Position numbers and translations under genes: made by a program. This document shows, piece after piece, positions 29,038 to 37,795 of a stretch of DNA of 64,000 bases. The first letter of the stretch is position 1. Every line of letters starts with the position of its first letter. The notes under the pieces are model-generated. The model searched no databases. It saw only the letters and a program-made list of their open reading frames with translations, and was not told where the DNA came from. Origin of the DNA: Candidatus Kapaibacterium sp. (GTDB lineage Bacteria; Bacteroidota; Ignavibacteria; Kapaibacteriales; WFXC01); the NCBI GenBank assembly GCA_015490805.1, contig WFXC01000034.1, positions 88,656 through 152,655 on the forward strand. Direction: 5' to 3'.

Positions 29038-29346
29038 TCACCCTTGCCCTCTTTTAAAACCCCACTTTCTTACTTGTCGACCGGCTCCACCGGTAGCAGA
29101 GTACTAAAACTTCTTTATACCAGCAACGTTTTGCTTCTAATCCCGACGCTCACTATTACGCACTTTACCAGACGCACAATTACTACCGTTTACTCATCCC
29201 ACCATTTTCCCTTGCTTTCATCTTGCGAATCCGCTTCTACCATCGCCCGCACAACAGTATCAGCAGCAAGGGGCATTACAAAGAACGCAAAAATAACAAA
29301 ATTCGCTCAGACAGTAAATACTGACAGCAAAATTTCCATTTTCAAT
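29038..29346. other. Leader region upstream of actA
   Basis: About 309 bases without a credible gene between the DUF420 gene and actA. A TATTTTTG octamer at 29288-29295 on the minus strand could be the -7 element of the act operon with a long leader of about 250 bases; TTTACT lies 17 bases upstream of it. The inverted sequence CCGGCTCCACCGG at 29082-29094 could form a small hairpin near the actA start. No known riboswitch was recognised. Confidence 0.4.
29288..29295 (-). promoter_or_regulatory. Candidate TAnnTTTG element for actABCDEF
   Basis: TATTTTTG on the minus strand, 250 bases before actA. Weak, because the sequence is low-complexity and the distance is long. Confidence 0.25.
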
Positions 29347-29766
29347 TTAGAACCACACGTACAACATCAAGTAGACCAGAACGCCAGTAATAGAAACATA
29401 TAACCACACTGGCAACGTCCACCGGGCAATTGCCCGGTGGCGCTTTACCTGCATTTTTAATCCTCGATAAAGGGTCACAACCGCCAGAAATGGGACAATT
29501 GCTGCCAGCACCGAGTGTGAAATCAGAATACCCAGATAAACTATCCGCCAGAATCCAGTTCCTCGAAAAGGAGTGATCACTCCAACGGCAAAGTGATAGG
29601 TAAGATATGATAGAAGAAACAACACAGAGGTCGTAAAAGCAGCAAGCATCATTTTCCGGTGACATCGGACATTTTTGCGCCGGATGCAGCGATAGCCGAT
29701 GAGCAAAAAGATAAAACTTAGAAAATTCAGTGTAGCATTGAGCGTGGGGAGATCACGCAGGTTCAT
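29347..29766 (-). CDS. DUF420 membrane protein, oxidase assembly factor type
   Basis: A 139-residue protein with four helices and the DUF420 pattern RCHRKMMLAAFTTSVLFLLSYLTYH, quoted in part as RKMMLAAFTTSVLFLLSY, followed by GILISHSVLAAIVPFLAVVTL and RHRAIARWTLPVWLYVSITG (His in three helices). DUF420 proteins include CtaM, needed for heme-copper oxidase activity. Its start overlaps the end of the sco gene by 14 bases, so the two are translationally coupled, in line with a shared role in oxidase copper/heme assembly. Confidence 0.88.
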   Translation of the reverse strand: MNLRDLPTLNATLNFLSFIFLLIGYRCIRRKNVRCHRKMMLAAFTTSVLFLLSYLTYHFAVGVITPFRGTGFWRIVYLGILISHSVLAAIVPFLAVVTLYRGLKMQVKRHRAIARWTLPVWLYVSITGVLVYLMLYVWF

Positions 29767-30355
29767 TTTCGTTCAGCAATAGCTTTACCATTGCTGCCAG
29801 CTTTTCGTACGCCTGCGTATCCGTTCCGGGATAATAGCCACGAATGCGTCCCCAGCGGTCTACCAGAATAAAATGCGTTGCATGCGCTGCAGGCTCAACT
29901 GGGGGAGCAACGCGAAATCCCTTTTCTGCTAAAGGAATCAATTTATCCAAGTCCATCCGTAAAAAATACCACTTATCCGGTTTTGCTCCATACTTTGCGG
30001 CATACTTTTTCAATACTTCAGGAGTATCAGTATCAGGATCCACAGTAAATGAGACTACTTTAAAATCGGTGACATCTGCAAATTCACTTTGCAACACTGA
30101 TAATTGGGAACTCATAATAGGACACGGTCCCCCACAGGAAGTAAAAAAGAAATCCACTACCCAAACATTGCCTAAGAGATCCTGTTTGGTAATAACTCGT
30201 CCATCGTAATTCTCCGCCGTAAAATCCGGAACTTCTCCTACCACTTTTAAAGCTTTCTTTGCCTCTTCCATAACTGGATCCTGTCGCTGGCACCCACTCC
30301 ATACAAATGCAATTCCCAAAAGGAAAGCACCAAGCGCTCTCACCTTGTTGTGCAT
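29753..30355 (-). CDS. SCO1/SenC-type copper chaperone lipoprotein
   Basis: A 200-residue thioredoxin-fold protein that delivers copper to the CuA site of cytochrome oxidase. Residues 1-21 form a lipoprotein-type signal ending at C22 (WSGCQRQ). The copper motif is CGGPC (74-78), and the partner His lies in HATHFILVD near 164. DPDTDTPEVLKKYA is the typical connecting loop. It acts in the periplasm, tethered to the inner membrane. It is followed by the DUF420 gene with overlap and preceded, after 141 bases, by ctaB. Confidence 0.93.
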   Translation of the reverse strand: MHNKVRALGAFLLGIAFVWSGCQRQDPVMEEAKKALKVVGEVPDFTAENYDGRVITKQDLLGNVWVVDFFFTSCGGPCPIMSSQLSVLQSEFADVTDFKVVSFTVDPDTDTPEVLKKYAAKYGAKPDKWYFLRMDLDKLIPLAEKGFRVAPPVEPAAHATHFILVDRWGRIRGYYPGTDTQAYEKLAAMVKLLLNENEPA

Positions 30356-30496
30356 CGCTTGACCTTCGATTTATTCAACTTTTACTCTGGCTACAAAAAT
30401 CAAACGAAGGAGGCGCCGCTACTCCCAAACCGGCAACTGTCAAAGAGTAACCTTAATATGCTGCAAATCTTCCACCATAAGCAAAGGATCACAACA

Positions 30497-31417
30497 TTAC
30501 CATTTCCCAAGCAATAGAATAAGCAATATAGCCGGCAGATACAAATAACAAGCGATCAACAATTTCCGTGCTTGCTGATCACTTGGCTGACGCCAGAACC
30601 GAAGAGCGTGCCATACAAGATAAATGCCGAGTAATATACTGCCCACTACATATAACAGATTAAGATCAGCGGCAAAATACAACCACAAGGACACCGCTAT
30701 CAAAGCAATCGTCGTCAACACCGTATGCACTCCAACCACTCTTCCAGAGGGATCAACAACAGACAGCATCCGGAAATTGCCTGCCTTGAAATCTTCTCGA
30801 TACAACCATGCTAAAGAGAAAAAATGCGGGATTTGCCAGAGAAACAGGAGACCAAAAAGGAGCCATCCCGATAAGTCAAAACTATTCTGTACAGCTACCC
30901 AACCTCCCAATGGAGGCAAAGCTCCGGGAATTGCTCCAACGTAGGTATTCCACACCGTCCGCTTTTTGAGCGGCGTATACACCGCAATATAGCTAACCAG
31001 CGTTAAAACAGCAAGAATTAAAACAAAGAAATTGATCAGGGCCAGGATAAAAAAACCTGCCAATGCTAAAGCAATAGCAAATCTTAAGCTTTTTGCCGGA
31101 GTCACTCTACCGCTGGGTAACGGACGATTAGCCGTCCGACGCATTACTGCATCAACATCGCGCTCCACATAATGATTTAAGGTTCCACTGGCAGAAGCTA
31201 CCAAAGCAACACCAACAAGAAATCCCAGAAAGTGCAGCACGTGACGCCAGTCTGCAAAATAGACAAGAAAATGATCCACAGCGAACAAATATCCTGCTGC
31301 TGCACTGAGCACAACCATCTGGGCAATGCCTGGCTTCGTTAATTCATAGTATGCTCGCATTTTCTCAGCACTCGATACGACTGCAACTTCTTCCTGTTGT
31401 GACCGCAATTCCGGCAT
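30497..31417 (-). CDS. ctaB: Protoheme IX farnesyltransferase (heme O synthase)
   Basis: A 306-residue UbiA-family prenyltransferase that adds farnesyl to heme b, forming heme O in the inner membrane. Signatures: YYELTKPGIAQMVVLSAAAGY at the N-terminus, the Asp-rich prenyl-diphosphate motif in GTLNHYVERDVDAVMRRTANRPLPSGRV (residues about 93-120, quoted in parts: NHYVERDVDAVM, RTANRPLPSG), and the YTPLKKRTVWNTYVGAIPGA loop. Nine helices. It lies 25 bases after ctaA, so heme O and heme A formation are encoded together. Confidence 0.95.
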   Translation of the reverse strand: MPELRSQQEEVAVVSSAEKMRAYYELTKPGIAQMVVLSAAAGYLFAVDHFLVYFADWRHVLHFLGFLVGVALVASASGTLNHYVERDVDAVMRRTANRPLPSGRVTPAKSLRFAIALALAGFFILALINFFVLILAVLTLVSYIAVYTPLKKRTVWNTYVGAIPGALPPLGGWVAVQNSFDLSGWLLFGLLFLWQIPHFFSLAWLYREDFKAGNFRMLSVVDPSGRVVGVHTVLTTIALIAVSLWLYFAADLNLLYVVGSILLGIYLVWHALRFWRQPSDQQARKLLIACYLYLPAILLILLLGKW

Positions 31418-31442
31418 CGAGCGGTTTTCCTCTCCCTATAAT

Positions 31443-32465
31443 TCACTTTGCATTTGCAACCACCGTTTTATAGTCTGTTGCTGACACGGCCATTTCTGAG
31501 GCACTGTCAGGAGCGTAATAGAAACGAAACAGCAAATACTGCAAAAAACTCAATCCCAGCATTGCAGCGCCAACGCCTACATGCAGGGTAGTAATCAAAA
31601 CATCCCGATACGACCAAACAATGCCACCGCCCAGGAGAATTTGCACTACCAACAGTACACTGAGCATTATGGCTGGCAGGCGAAGTCGAGGCAATTCTGC
31701 ACGGTGTCGCCACAGTTTCCAGCTTGCAATGAGAATCAGAATACCAACGATGAGAGCACCGACTCGATGCATATAATGGATCGTGATATGGTAATCCGAA
31801 AACTCCGGTACTAACGCACCATACGCTAAGGGAAAATCAGGGATTGCCAACCCGCTGTGCGTATGGCGGGTTAAAGCGCCCAAAAAGATCTGGATAAACA
31901 ATGCAGCAACGATTACCCCCAAAAACTTTCGCCATCGCCCTGAGATGCGGACGGGTTGCACTTCACGACGCGGAAAACGAGGATCGGTAACTACCGCCAG
32001 CAGAATTGTCAACAGAAACAGAAACTCTGCCAGCAAAGAATGGGAGATGGAAATCTCCGGCGGCAGTTGATACAGTACCGTCAATCCTCCCAAAATGCCC
32101 TGCACAATAACTGCTCCCACCGCCATCAGAGACAAATATCGCACCCATCGCCGCTCCGGCCGCCTTTCTACAATCCACACTCCCAAAAACTGGAGCACGA
32201 TAAAGAATCCCACCAAACTGGCAAGGAGTCGATGTCCGTGCTCATATACAATCCCCCCTTTCCACTTATGGAGCGGGAATAAAAACATATTCTCGCCATA
32301 GGTTGTAGGCCAATCAGGAACGGAAAGTCCTGCTCCCGCACTATTAACAAGCCCCCCGACAGTAATGAGAAGCAATACACAGGATGCAACTCCAATACTA
32401 AACCAGTAAAGCCGATACTGTGTCTTTTGAATTTGGTTGCTATCTGGAGCTGTGCTATCTTGCAT
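31443..32465 (-). CDS. ctaA: Heme A synthase
   Basis: A 340-residue COX15/CtaA protein converting heme O to heme A. Eight helices in two four-helix halves; heme-ligand His residues lie in YEHGHRLLASLVG, ISHSLLAEF, HYMHRVGALIVG and TTLHVGVGAAMLG. The loop GLSVPDWPTTYGENMF and its repeat GLAIPDFPLAYGALVPEF are diagnostic. The presence of ctaA/ctaB/sco implies an a-type heme-copper oxidase elsewhere in the genome. About 150 bases separate it from the cytochrome c gene upstream. Confidence 0.96.
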   Translation of the reverse strand: MQDSTAPDSNQIQKTQYRLYWFSIGVASCVLLLITVGGLVNSAGAGLSVPDWPTTYGENMFLFPLHKWKGGIVYEHGHRLLASLVGFFIVLQFLGVWIVERRPERRWVRYLSLMAVGAVIVQGILGGLTVLYQLPPEISISHSLLAEFLFLLTILLAVVTDPRFPRREVQPVRISGRWRKFLGVIVAALFIQIFLGALTRHTHSGLAIPDFPLAYGALVPEFSDYHITIHYMHRVGALIVGILILIASWKLWRHRAELPRLRLPAIMLSVLLVVQILLGGGIVWSYRDVLITTLHVGVGAAMLGLSFLQYLLFRFYYAPDSASEMAVSATDYKTVVANAK

Positions 32466-32618
32466 TATTCCCTACAACCTCATCTCTGCGTACTCTGTTT
32501 TTCTGCATTTACGAAAAGCGCTTTTCCGAATCTTCAATGAAAATCTCAAATTATCACCCAAAATGAAACACCACTCTGTTCAATGTATCCTCTTAATCCT
32601 CTGGAATTTTATCACAAT

Positions 32619-33194
32619 TCACTGCGAAACTGGTTTCAGCTTTCTCAAATCCTCTTCTGTCATTGGCTGGGTGCGCCCTTTTGTCATTTCACGCACCTGT
32701 GCAACCATTTCCGGTGTGACCGGCTCAGCACTGTTTCCCCAACTGGAGCGTTCGTGGGTTAGAATCTGTGCAATTTCTTCATCTGATAATAAATTGCCGA
32801 ATGGAGTCATCACACCGTTATATTCTTTGCCATTCCGTTGAATCTTACCCTGAAACCCGTGCAGAACAATTGCTATAGACTGAGCCGGGTCTCCCTGCAA
32901 CAATTCTGACCCTGCCAACGGTGGATAAACGTTCGCTAACCCTTTCCCATTCGGCTGATGACAAGTAGCACAATGCTGAGCATAAAGAGTTGCACCTGGT
33001 CCACTTGCCACCTGTTGCTCCGCCTCAGCAGTCTGAGTTACCAGTTCACTACCCGGTGGTGGTGTCCATTCCGGATCATCCTCTGGACGAACAAAAAATC
33101 CCCGAAGATTGGAAACCAAAATGAGCAAGACTGCTGCAACAGCAACACCCGTCACAATCCGAGCATACGGGTAGAACTTCGACTCGTTTGCCAT
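32619..33194 (-). CDS. Membrane-anchored monoheme cytochrome c
   Basis: A 191-residue protein with an N-terminal anchor helix (about 12-32), a Pro/Glu linker, and a class I cytochrome c domain with CATCHQPNGKG near residue 78 and a likely axial Met in GVMTPFGNLLSDEEIAQ. The C-terminal 35 residues are charged. It starts 3 bases after the nuoB stop, within an AGGGAATG context, so it is co-transcribed with nuoAB. Candidate electron carrier from alternative complex III to an oxidase; this is inference from the neighbourhood. Confidence 0.9.
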   Translation of the reverse strand: MANESKFYPYARIVTGVAVAAVLLILVSNLRGFFVRPEDDPEWTPPPGSELVTQTAEAEQQVASGPGATLYAQHCATCHQPNGKGLANVYPPLAGSELLQGDPAQSIAIVLHGFQGKIQRNGKEYNGVMTPFGNLLSDEEIAQILTHERSSWGNSAEPVTPEMVAQVREMTKGRTQPMTEEDLRKLKPVSQ

Positions 33195-33197
33195 TCC

Positions 33198-33764
33198 CTA
33201 CGACTCTACTATTTCTTGAACAACGTCCTCAATCGAAACCGGCGGTTGCAGTACTTTCGGAATTTCTCGAGTTTCCCCCTGTTCATCGATGATGATCGCG
33301 CGCTCACGATCAATTTTTTCCTGAATCATCATCAGAGCCTTCAATAGAGCCTCTGGACGCGGTGGACATCCTCCCACATAAACATCCACAGGCAAAAATT
33401 GATCGATACCCTGAACAACTGAATAACTCCGATACATCCCTCCCGTAGATGTACAGACTCCCATAGCAATAACCCACTTGGGGTCTGGCATCTGATCATA
33501 GATTTTGCGGACCACCCACGACATTTTATAGGTCACCGTACCAGCAACAATCAACAAATCAGATTGCCGGGGTGAAAATCGGAAAACCTCAGCGCCGAAG
33601 CGGGAAACATCAAACTTGGGACCAGCAAATGCCATCATTTCGATGGCACAACACGAAATCCCTAGGGGCATAGGCCAGAGGGCATTCTTACGCGCCCACT
33701 TTACCAGATCTTCGACTGTAGTAGTTAGAAATCCCTGCTGCTCAACAGTTTCTATCAATCCCAT
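33198..33764 (-). CDS. nuoB: NADH-quinone oxidoreductase subunit B
   Basis: A 188-residue subunit holding cluster N2, the last iron-sulfur cluster before quinone in complex I. Ligands are visible: the adjacent pair in [10 protein letters not shown], the Cys in [10 protein letters not shown] and [28 protein letters not shown] is typical. It overlaps nuoA by 10 bases. The usual next gene, nuoC or nuoCD, is missing: a cytochrome c gene follows instead. Confidence 0.96.
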   Translation of the reverse strand: MGLIETVEQQGFLTTTVEDLVKWARKNALWPMPLGISCCAIEMMAFAGPKFDVSRFGAEVFRFSPRQSDLLIVAGTVTYKMSWVVRKIYDQMPDPKWVIAMGVCTSTGGMYRSYSVVQGIDQFLPVDVYVGGCPPRPEALLKALMMIQEKIDRERAIIIDEQGETREIPKVLQPPVSIEDVVQEIVES

Positions 33765-34111
33765 TCCAGTGCTCGCTTCTGTACAACATACAAGAATCCC
33801 ACAAACAACAGAATCATAAACAATGCCATCGCAATGTACCCCTGAACTCCCAGATCTCGAAATTCGGCTGCCCAGGGATACATAAAGACGATTTCAATAT
33901 CAAAAATGATGAAGAGCATTGCAACCAGATAGAACTTGATGGTAAAGCGCTGTCGCGCCGTGTGGAATGGAACCATCCCACTTTCATACGTCGTTAATTT
34001 CTCAGTGGTTGGGCGCTTCGGACCAAACCACTCGTGGAGCTTCAGCATAAACGCACCAAATAAAATCCCCGCAAAGGTTGCCCCAAAGATTGGTAGATAA
34101 CTTTCGATCAT
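33755..34111 (-). CDS. nuoA: NADH-quinone oxidoreductase subunit A
   Basis: A 118-residue three-helix subunit. Diagnostic: [42 protein letters not shown], quoted in parts ([33 protein letters not shown]), with the Cys of the proteobacterial YECG replaced by Ser. The ATG at 34111 gives the normal family length; codons upstream in frame are not conserved-looking. A TAGTTTTG element lies 36 bases upstream. Confidence 0.95.
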   Translation of the reverse strand: MIESYLPIFGATFAGILFGAFMLKLHEWFGPKRPTTEKLTTYESGMVPFHTARQRFTIKFYLVAMLFIIFDIEIVFMYPWAAEFRDLGVQGYIAMALFMILLFVGFLYVVQKRALEWD

Positions 34112-34146
34112 TGCCAGTGTACCTTGATCGTGCCTTTGACGAAACA

Positions 34147-34154
34147 CAAAACTA
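34147..34154 (-). promoter_or_regulatory. TAnnTTTG -7 element for nuoAB-cytochrome c
   Basis: TAGTTTTG on the minus strand, 36 bases before the nuoA ATG. Confidence 0.4.
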
Positions 34155-34231
34155 CGAAATTCCCTGCTACTGCCAAAACTTCCTGACTTCTGACCGCATC
34201 GCTTTATTAACTGGTTTTTGCTTCCCAACAG

Positions 34232-35050
34232 ATGCCCAAACTTACACGTTCTCCCGTACTCGAATCGTTATCCTTGTTTTTCGATAACTGGAGAATGCAG
34301 CTTTCAATGCCATTCCGTGAAGATTGCGAACGCTGGGGTAACTGGCTCTTTCGATATCGCAGCTACATCCCGTTGCTCTTTCTCCCTTTACTTGCAGCAA
34401 CTTTTGCTTTCAGTAAAGATCTCCCTACCCCCTTAACTCACGCACCGACCTGGGAAATGCTTTGCTTTCTGGTTTCCTTGGTTGGCATTATTTTCCGAGT
34501 ATGGGTCATTGGTCAGGTGCCGCCCAACACGTCCGGTCGGAATACTGAGAGGCAAATAGCAGAAGTTCTCAATACCACAGGACCATACTCAATCGTTCGG
34601 CATCCCCTGTATCTGGCAAACTTTCTGATTATGCTGGGAGTAGTCAGTTGGGCTGCCTTATGGTGGCTCGTTCTTCTCTTCATCGCTCTGTTTTGGCTGT
34701 ACTACGAACGCATTATTTTTGCAGAAGAAGCATTCCTGCGGCGGAAATTCGGACAACAGTTTGAACGATGGGCAACATCTACCCCAGCTTTTATCCCCCG
34801 ACTTCGGTCTTATCGTCCCTCCAATCGCCCCTTCTCCTGGCGCAAAGTTCTTCGACAGGAGTATCCGGGCTGGATCAATCTCTCCATTAGCTTCTTTGTT
34901 CTGGAGGTGCTCTATTCCCTTTTCCATCCTGCAGCCCCTCTCCATTGGGGCTGGGGATACTTCGCAGCCATTATGCTCCTTGGAGGAATGTTCCTGCGAT
35001 GGCTGAAGTACCACACTTCTTTGCTTCAGGATACGATCACCGCACCTTAA
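34232..35050 (+). CDS. Isoprenylcysteine/phospholipid methyltransferase-like membrane protein
   Basis: A 272-residue protein with about six helices. The middle shows the ICMT/PEMT pattern: TTGPYSIVRHPLYLANFLIMLG, quoted in part as GPYSIVRHPLYLANFL, and the later ERIIFAEEAFLRRKFGQQFERW with conserved Glu residues, which form the SAM-binding site in this family. In Bacteroidota these proteins are generally uncharacterised. The start at 34232 follows CCCAACAG, with no clear Shine-Dalgarno; an ATG at 34297 is possible. It is divergent from nuoA and its end overlaps mraY by 14 bases. Confidence 0.75.
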   Translation: MPKLTRSPVLESLSLFFDNWRMQLSMPFREDCERWGNWLFRYRSYIPLLFLPLLAATFAFSKDLPTPLTHAPTWEMLCFLVSLVGIIFRVWVIGQVPPNTSGRNTERQIAEVLNTTGPYSIVRHPLYLANFLIMLGVVSWAALWWLVLLFIALFWLYYERIIFAEEAFLRRKFGQQFERWATSTPAFIPRLRSYRPSNRPFSWRKVLRQEYPGWINLSISFFVLEVLYSLFHPAAPLHWGWGYFAAIMLLGGMFLRWLKYHTSLLQDTITAP

Positions 35051-36167
35051 AGGTTGCCATTGTAAGAATGGCTAAAATGACAGCAACGATATAAAAACGG
35101 ATCACAATCTTGGGTTCTGGAATCCCTTTTCGCTCAAAGTGGTGATGCAGTGGCGCCATTAAAAAGACTCGCTTCCCTGTGCCGGTCCGCCATCGAGTAT
35201 ACTTATAGTAAACCACCTGAACAATGACTGAAAGAGCTTCTGCAAAGAAGATTCCACCTAAAATTGGCAGCAATAGTTCCTTTTTCACTAACACTGACAA
35301 AGCTCCCAGAGCACCGCCCAGGGCTAATGAGCCAGTATCTCCCATAAAGACCTGTGCTGGATAAGCGTTGTACCAGAGAAATCCCAGCGCGGCACCAAAC
35401 AGGGCAGTACAGAAGATGCTCAGCTCACCGCTGCCCAGCAAAAAAGGAATATTCAGGTAGTTCGCAAAATTAGCGTGCCCGGACACATAACTAATCACTG
35501 CCATTGCTGCCGCTGCAATACCCACCGTTCCAATAGCAAGTCCATCCAGGCCGTCGGTCAGATTTACCGCATTGGAAGTAGCAGTAATAACCAGAATAGC
35601 TACCGGAATGTAGAAGATCCCAAAATCAAAGTTGAGATTTTTCTGGAATGGAACCGTTGTCATTGTCCGAAGCATTTCCATTGCACCGCCATACAGCTCT
35701 GGATAGAAGTAAATCGAACCACCTAACAACAATCCAACCAGAATTTGTCCCGCTAACTTGTAACGCGCAATCAGTCCTTTTTGCAATTTTTTTACCACTT
35801 TCAGGTAATCATCCAGCCACCCTACTATTCCCAGGAAAGCAGTTACGAAAAAAATAGCAATCACATAGGCGTTGGTCAGATCCGCCCACAGAAGAGTTGG
35901 CAAAAGAAGGGAAAGCAGCACGATAATTCCCCCCATTGTCGGTGTTCCCGCTTTTCGAGAATGATTGCCAACGCTCTGCAACTCCTGTTTTAACTGCTCT
36001 CCTATTTGCCGCTCCCGGAGTTTCCGGATGATCCACGGACCAACAATCCAGCTAATCAACAGTGCCGTAATAGCAGCCATTGCTGCTCGAAAAGTGATAT
36101 ACTGGAAGATCCCAAACCCCGGCGGGGCGAAGTGGGTTTCAATCCACATTGCCAGCCAATAAATCAT
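35037..36167 (-). CDS. mraY: Phospho-N-acetylmuramoyl-pentapeptide-transferase
   Basis: A 376-residue enzyme transferring phospho-MurNAc-pentapeptide to undecaprenyl phosphate, giving lipid I. Signatures: KAGTPTMGGIIVL near 73, GWLDDYLKV (the DD pair) near 115, NAVNLTDGLDGLAIG near 200, MGDTGSLALGGALG near 275 and PLHHHFERKG near 340. Ten helices. The start ATG overlaps the murF stop by ATGA. The usual downstream partners (murD, ftsW, murG) do not follow; a convergent unrelated gene does. Confidence 0.97.
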   Translation of the reverse strand: MIYWLAMWIETHFAPPGFGIFQYITFRAAMAAITALLISWIVGPWIIRKLRERQIGEQLKQELQSVGNHSRKAGTPTMGGIIVLLSLLLPTLLWADLTNAYVIAIFFVTAFLGIVGWLDDYLKVVKKLQKGLIARYKLAGQILVGLLLGGSIYFYPELYGGAMEMLRTMTTVPFQKNLNFDFGIFYIPVAILVITATSNAVNLTDGLDGLAIGTVGIAAAAMAVISYVSGHANFANYLNIPFLLGSGELSIFCTALFGAALGFLWYNAYPAQVFMGDTGSLALGGALGALSVLVKKELLLPILGGIFFAEALSVIVQVVYYKYTRWRTGTGKRVFLMAPLHHHFERKGIPEPKIVIRFYIVAVILAILTMATFKVR

Positions 36168-37540
36168 CGGTCAGCAACCCTTCCCTGTTTCCATGCCTCC
36201 AGAATTTTTTCCATTGCCATTCCCCGAGATCCTTTAAACAACACTGCATCACCGGGACGAAGCTCCTTTTGTAAAAAACCGACACATTCAACGGAAGCAC
36301 AGATGCTGCCACCGCGGGATTTCATCTCCGTAAAGGCACGGGCAAATTCTTCTCCGACGGCGAGGACATAAATCCCCTGCTGATGTGCAAAGTCCAGTAT
36401 TGCTTTATGGGCGGCCAGCGAGGCTTCCCCCAGCTCCAGCATATCACCCAGCACAGCAAAGCGTCGTCCCGCTACTGGCAATTGCTGTAGAGTTTCCAGT
36501 GCAGCCTGCATTGACACAGGATTAGCGTTATACGTATCGTTAATCACCCAAATTCCCTGATACTGCTCCACAACCATTCTGCCTTGCCCATTAAGATTCA
36601 ACGGCTGCACCTTCTGCAAGCCATTGACAATTTCTTCCAGAGAAAATCCGAGAGCAAAGACTACAGCAGCCGCTGCTACCGCATTGCGTGCCATTACGTG
36701 CCCAATTACCGGCAATCGTACTCTCCGGGATTCGCCGCCAATCTGAAGTTGCAACACAGCTCGCCCCTTCTCCCAACGAACGATGGTCGCTCGCACATCT
36801 GCATTTCTCCGCAAACTATAGTGCACCACCGAATCGACAGGATGTTTTTGCAGGAACGACGCTACGAAAGGATCATCCAGATTAGCGACCAGCGTTCCCC
36901 GATGCTCTACCAGATATTCAAACAACTGCAACTCTTCACGTGCCACGCCCTCCACGGTACCAAAGAATTCCAGGTGTTCTGGACCAATGAGCGTCACAAT
37001 TCCAATTGTCGGTTCTGCCAACTGGCAGAGTGACGCGATTTCTCCCGGATGATTCGTTCCCAGCTCCAGTACTATGACCTCATCGCCTGGCTCCCATCGG
37101 AGTAATGTCAAAGCGATTCCCAGCTCATTGTTGTAATTGCCAAATGCCTTCAATACTGAAAACCGTTCTGCCAGCAGGGTCGCTATCATCTCTTTTGTGG
37201 TCGTTTTGCCCGCTGATCCCGCCACCGCTACTACCGGTCCTTGATGCTGGCGGCGATAATAGCGTGCTAACTGGCGCAGCGTTTCAAAAGTATCAGGCAC
37301 ACTGATCTGGGGAATGGGAATTTCACAGGGATGCTCTACGATAGCAGCGGCTGCTCCTTTCTGAGCCGCATGGTGAACAAAATGATGGCCATCAAAGCGA
37401 TTGCCCCGCAGCGCGATGAAAACTTCACCTGTTTGCAGTGATCGACTATCGATGGAAAATCCTCTTGCGCTCCATCCTTCCGGAAGGATTTCAGCAGCGC
37501 TGCCCAGCGCCTTCACAATATCGCTTTTCTGCACCCTCAT
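36164..37540 (-). CDS. murF: UDP-N-acetylmuramoyl-tripeptide--D-alanyl-D-alanine ligase
   Basis: A 458-residue Mur ligase that adds D-Ala-D-Ala to the UDP-MurNAc tripeptide. N-terminal domain with FSIDSRSLQTGEVFIALRG; central ATPase domain with VAGSAGKTTTKEMIATLLA (P-loop, about 108), GNYNNELGIALTLL and VLELGTNHPGEI; C-terminal domain with VINDTYNANPVSMQAAL. All are typical. It precedes mraY as in many dcw clusters, but no murE lies upstream. Confidence 0.97.
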   Translation of the reverse strand: MRVQKSDIVKALGSAAEILPEGWSARGFSIDSRSLQTGEVFIALRGNRFDGHHFVHHAAQKGAAAAIVEHPCEIPIPQISVPDTFETLRQLARYYRRQHQGPVVAVAGSAGKTTTKEMIATLLAERFSVLKAFGNYNNELGIALTLLRWEPGDEVIVLELGTNHPGEIASLCQLAEPTIGIVTLIGPEHLEFFGTVEGVAREELQLFEYLVEHRGTLVANLDDPFVASFLQKHPVDSVVHYSLRRNADVRATIVRWEKGRAVLQLQIGGESRRVRLPVIGHVMARNAVAAAAVVFALGFSLEEIVNGLQKVQPLNLNGQGRMVVEQYQGIWVINDTYNANPVSMQAALETLQQLPVAGRRFAVLGDMLELGEASLAAHKAILDFAHQQGIYVLAVGEEFARAFTEMKSRGGSICASVECVGFLQKELRPGDAVLFKGSRGMAMEKILEAWKQGRVADR

Positions 37541-37571
37541 CTTCCCTGCGCCCTCATCTCATAGGAAACGG

Positions 37572-37579
37572 CAAAAATA
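37572..37579 (-). promoter_or_regulatory. TAnnTTTG -7 element for murF-mraY
   Basis: TATTTTTG on the minus strand, 32 bases before the murF ATG. Confidence 0.4.
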
Positions 37580-37795
37580 CAGATTTTTCGCTGGATCGCG
37601 CAGCTCTTTTCTTATCTCTTAATTTCCCATCCTCTGCTGCTCTCAGGTATCGCGAACTACTGCCGTGCGACTACCAGCTCAACAGCAGCAGTCAAACGCT
37701 ACCGTTCGTATTGCTCCTTACTACTTCCGCCACAACAAATCCCTCTCCGGAGGCTGCTTTTTGCCACCGCCGACTGTCCAGAGGTGGTGCGTAAA

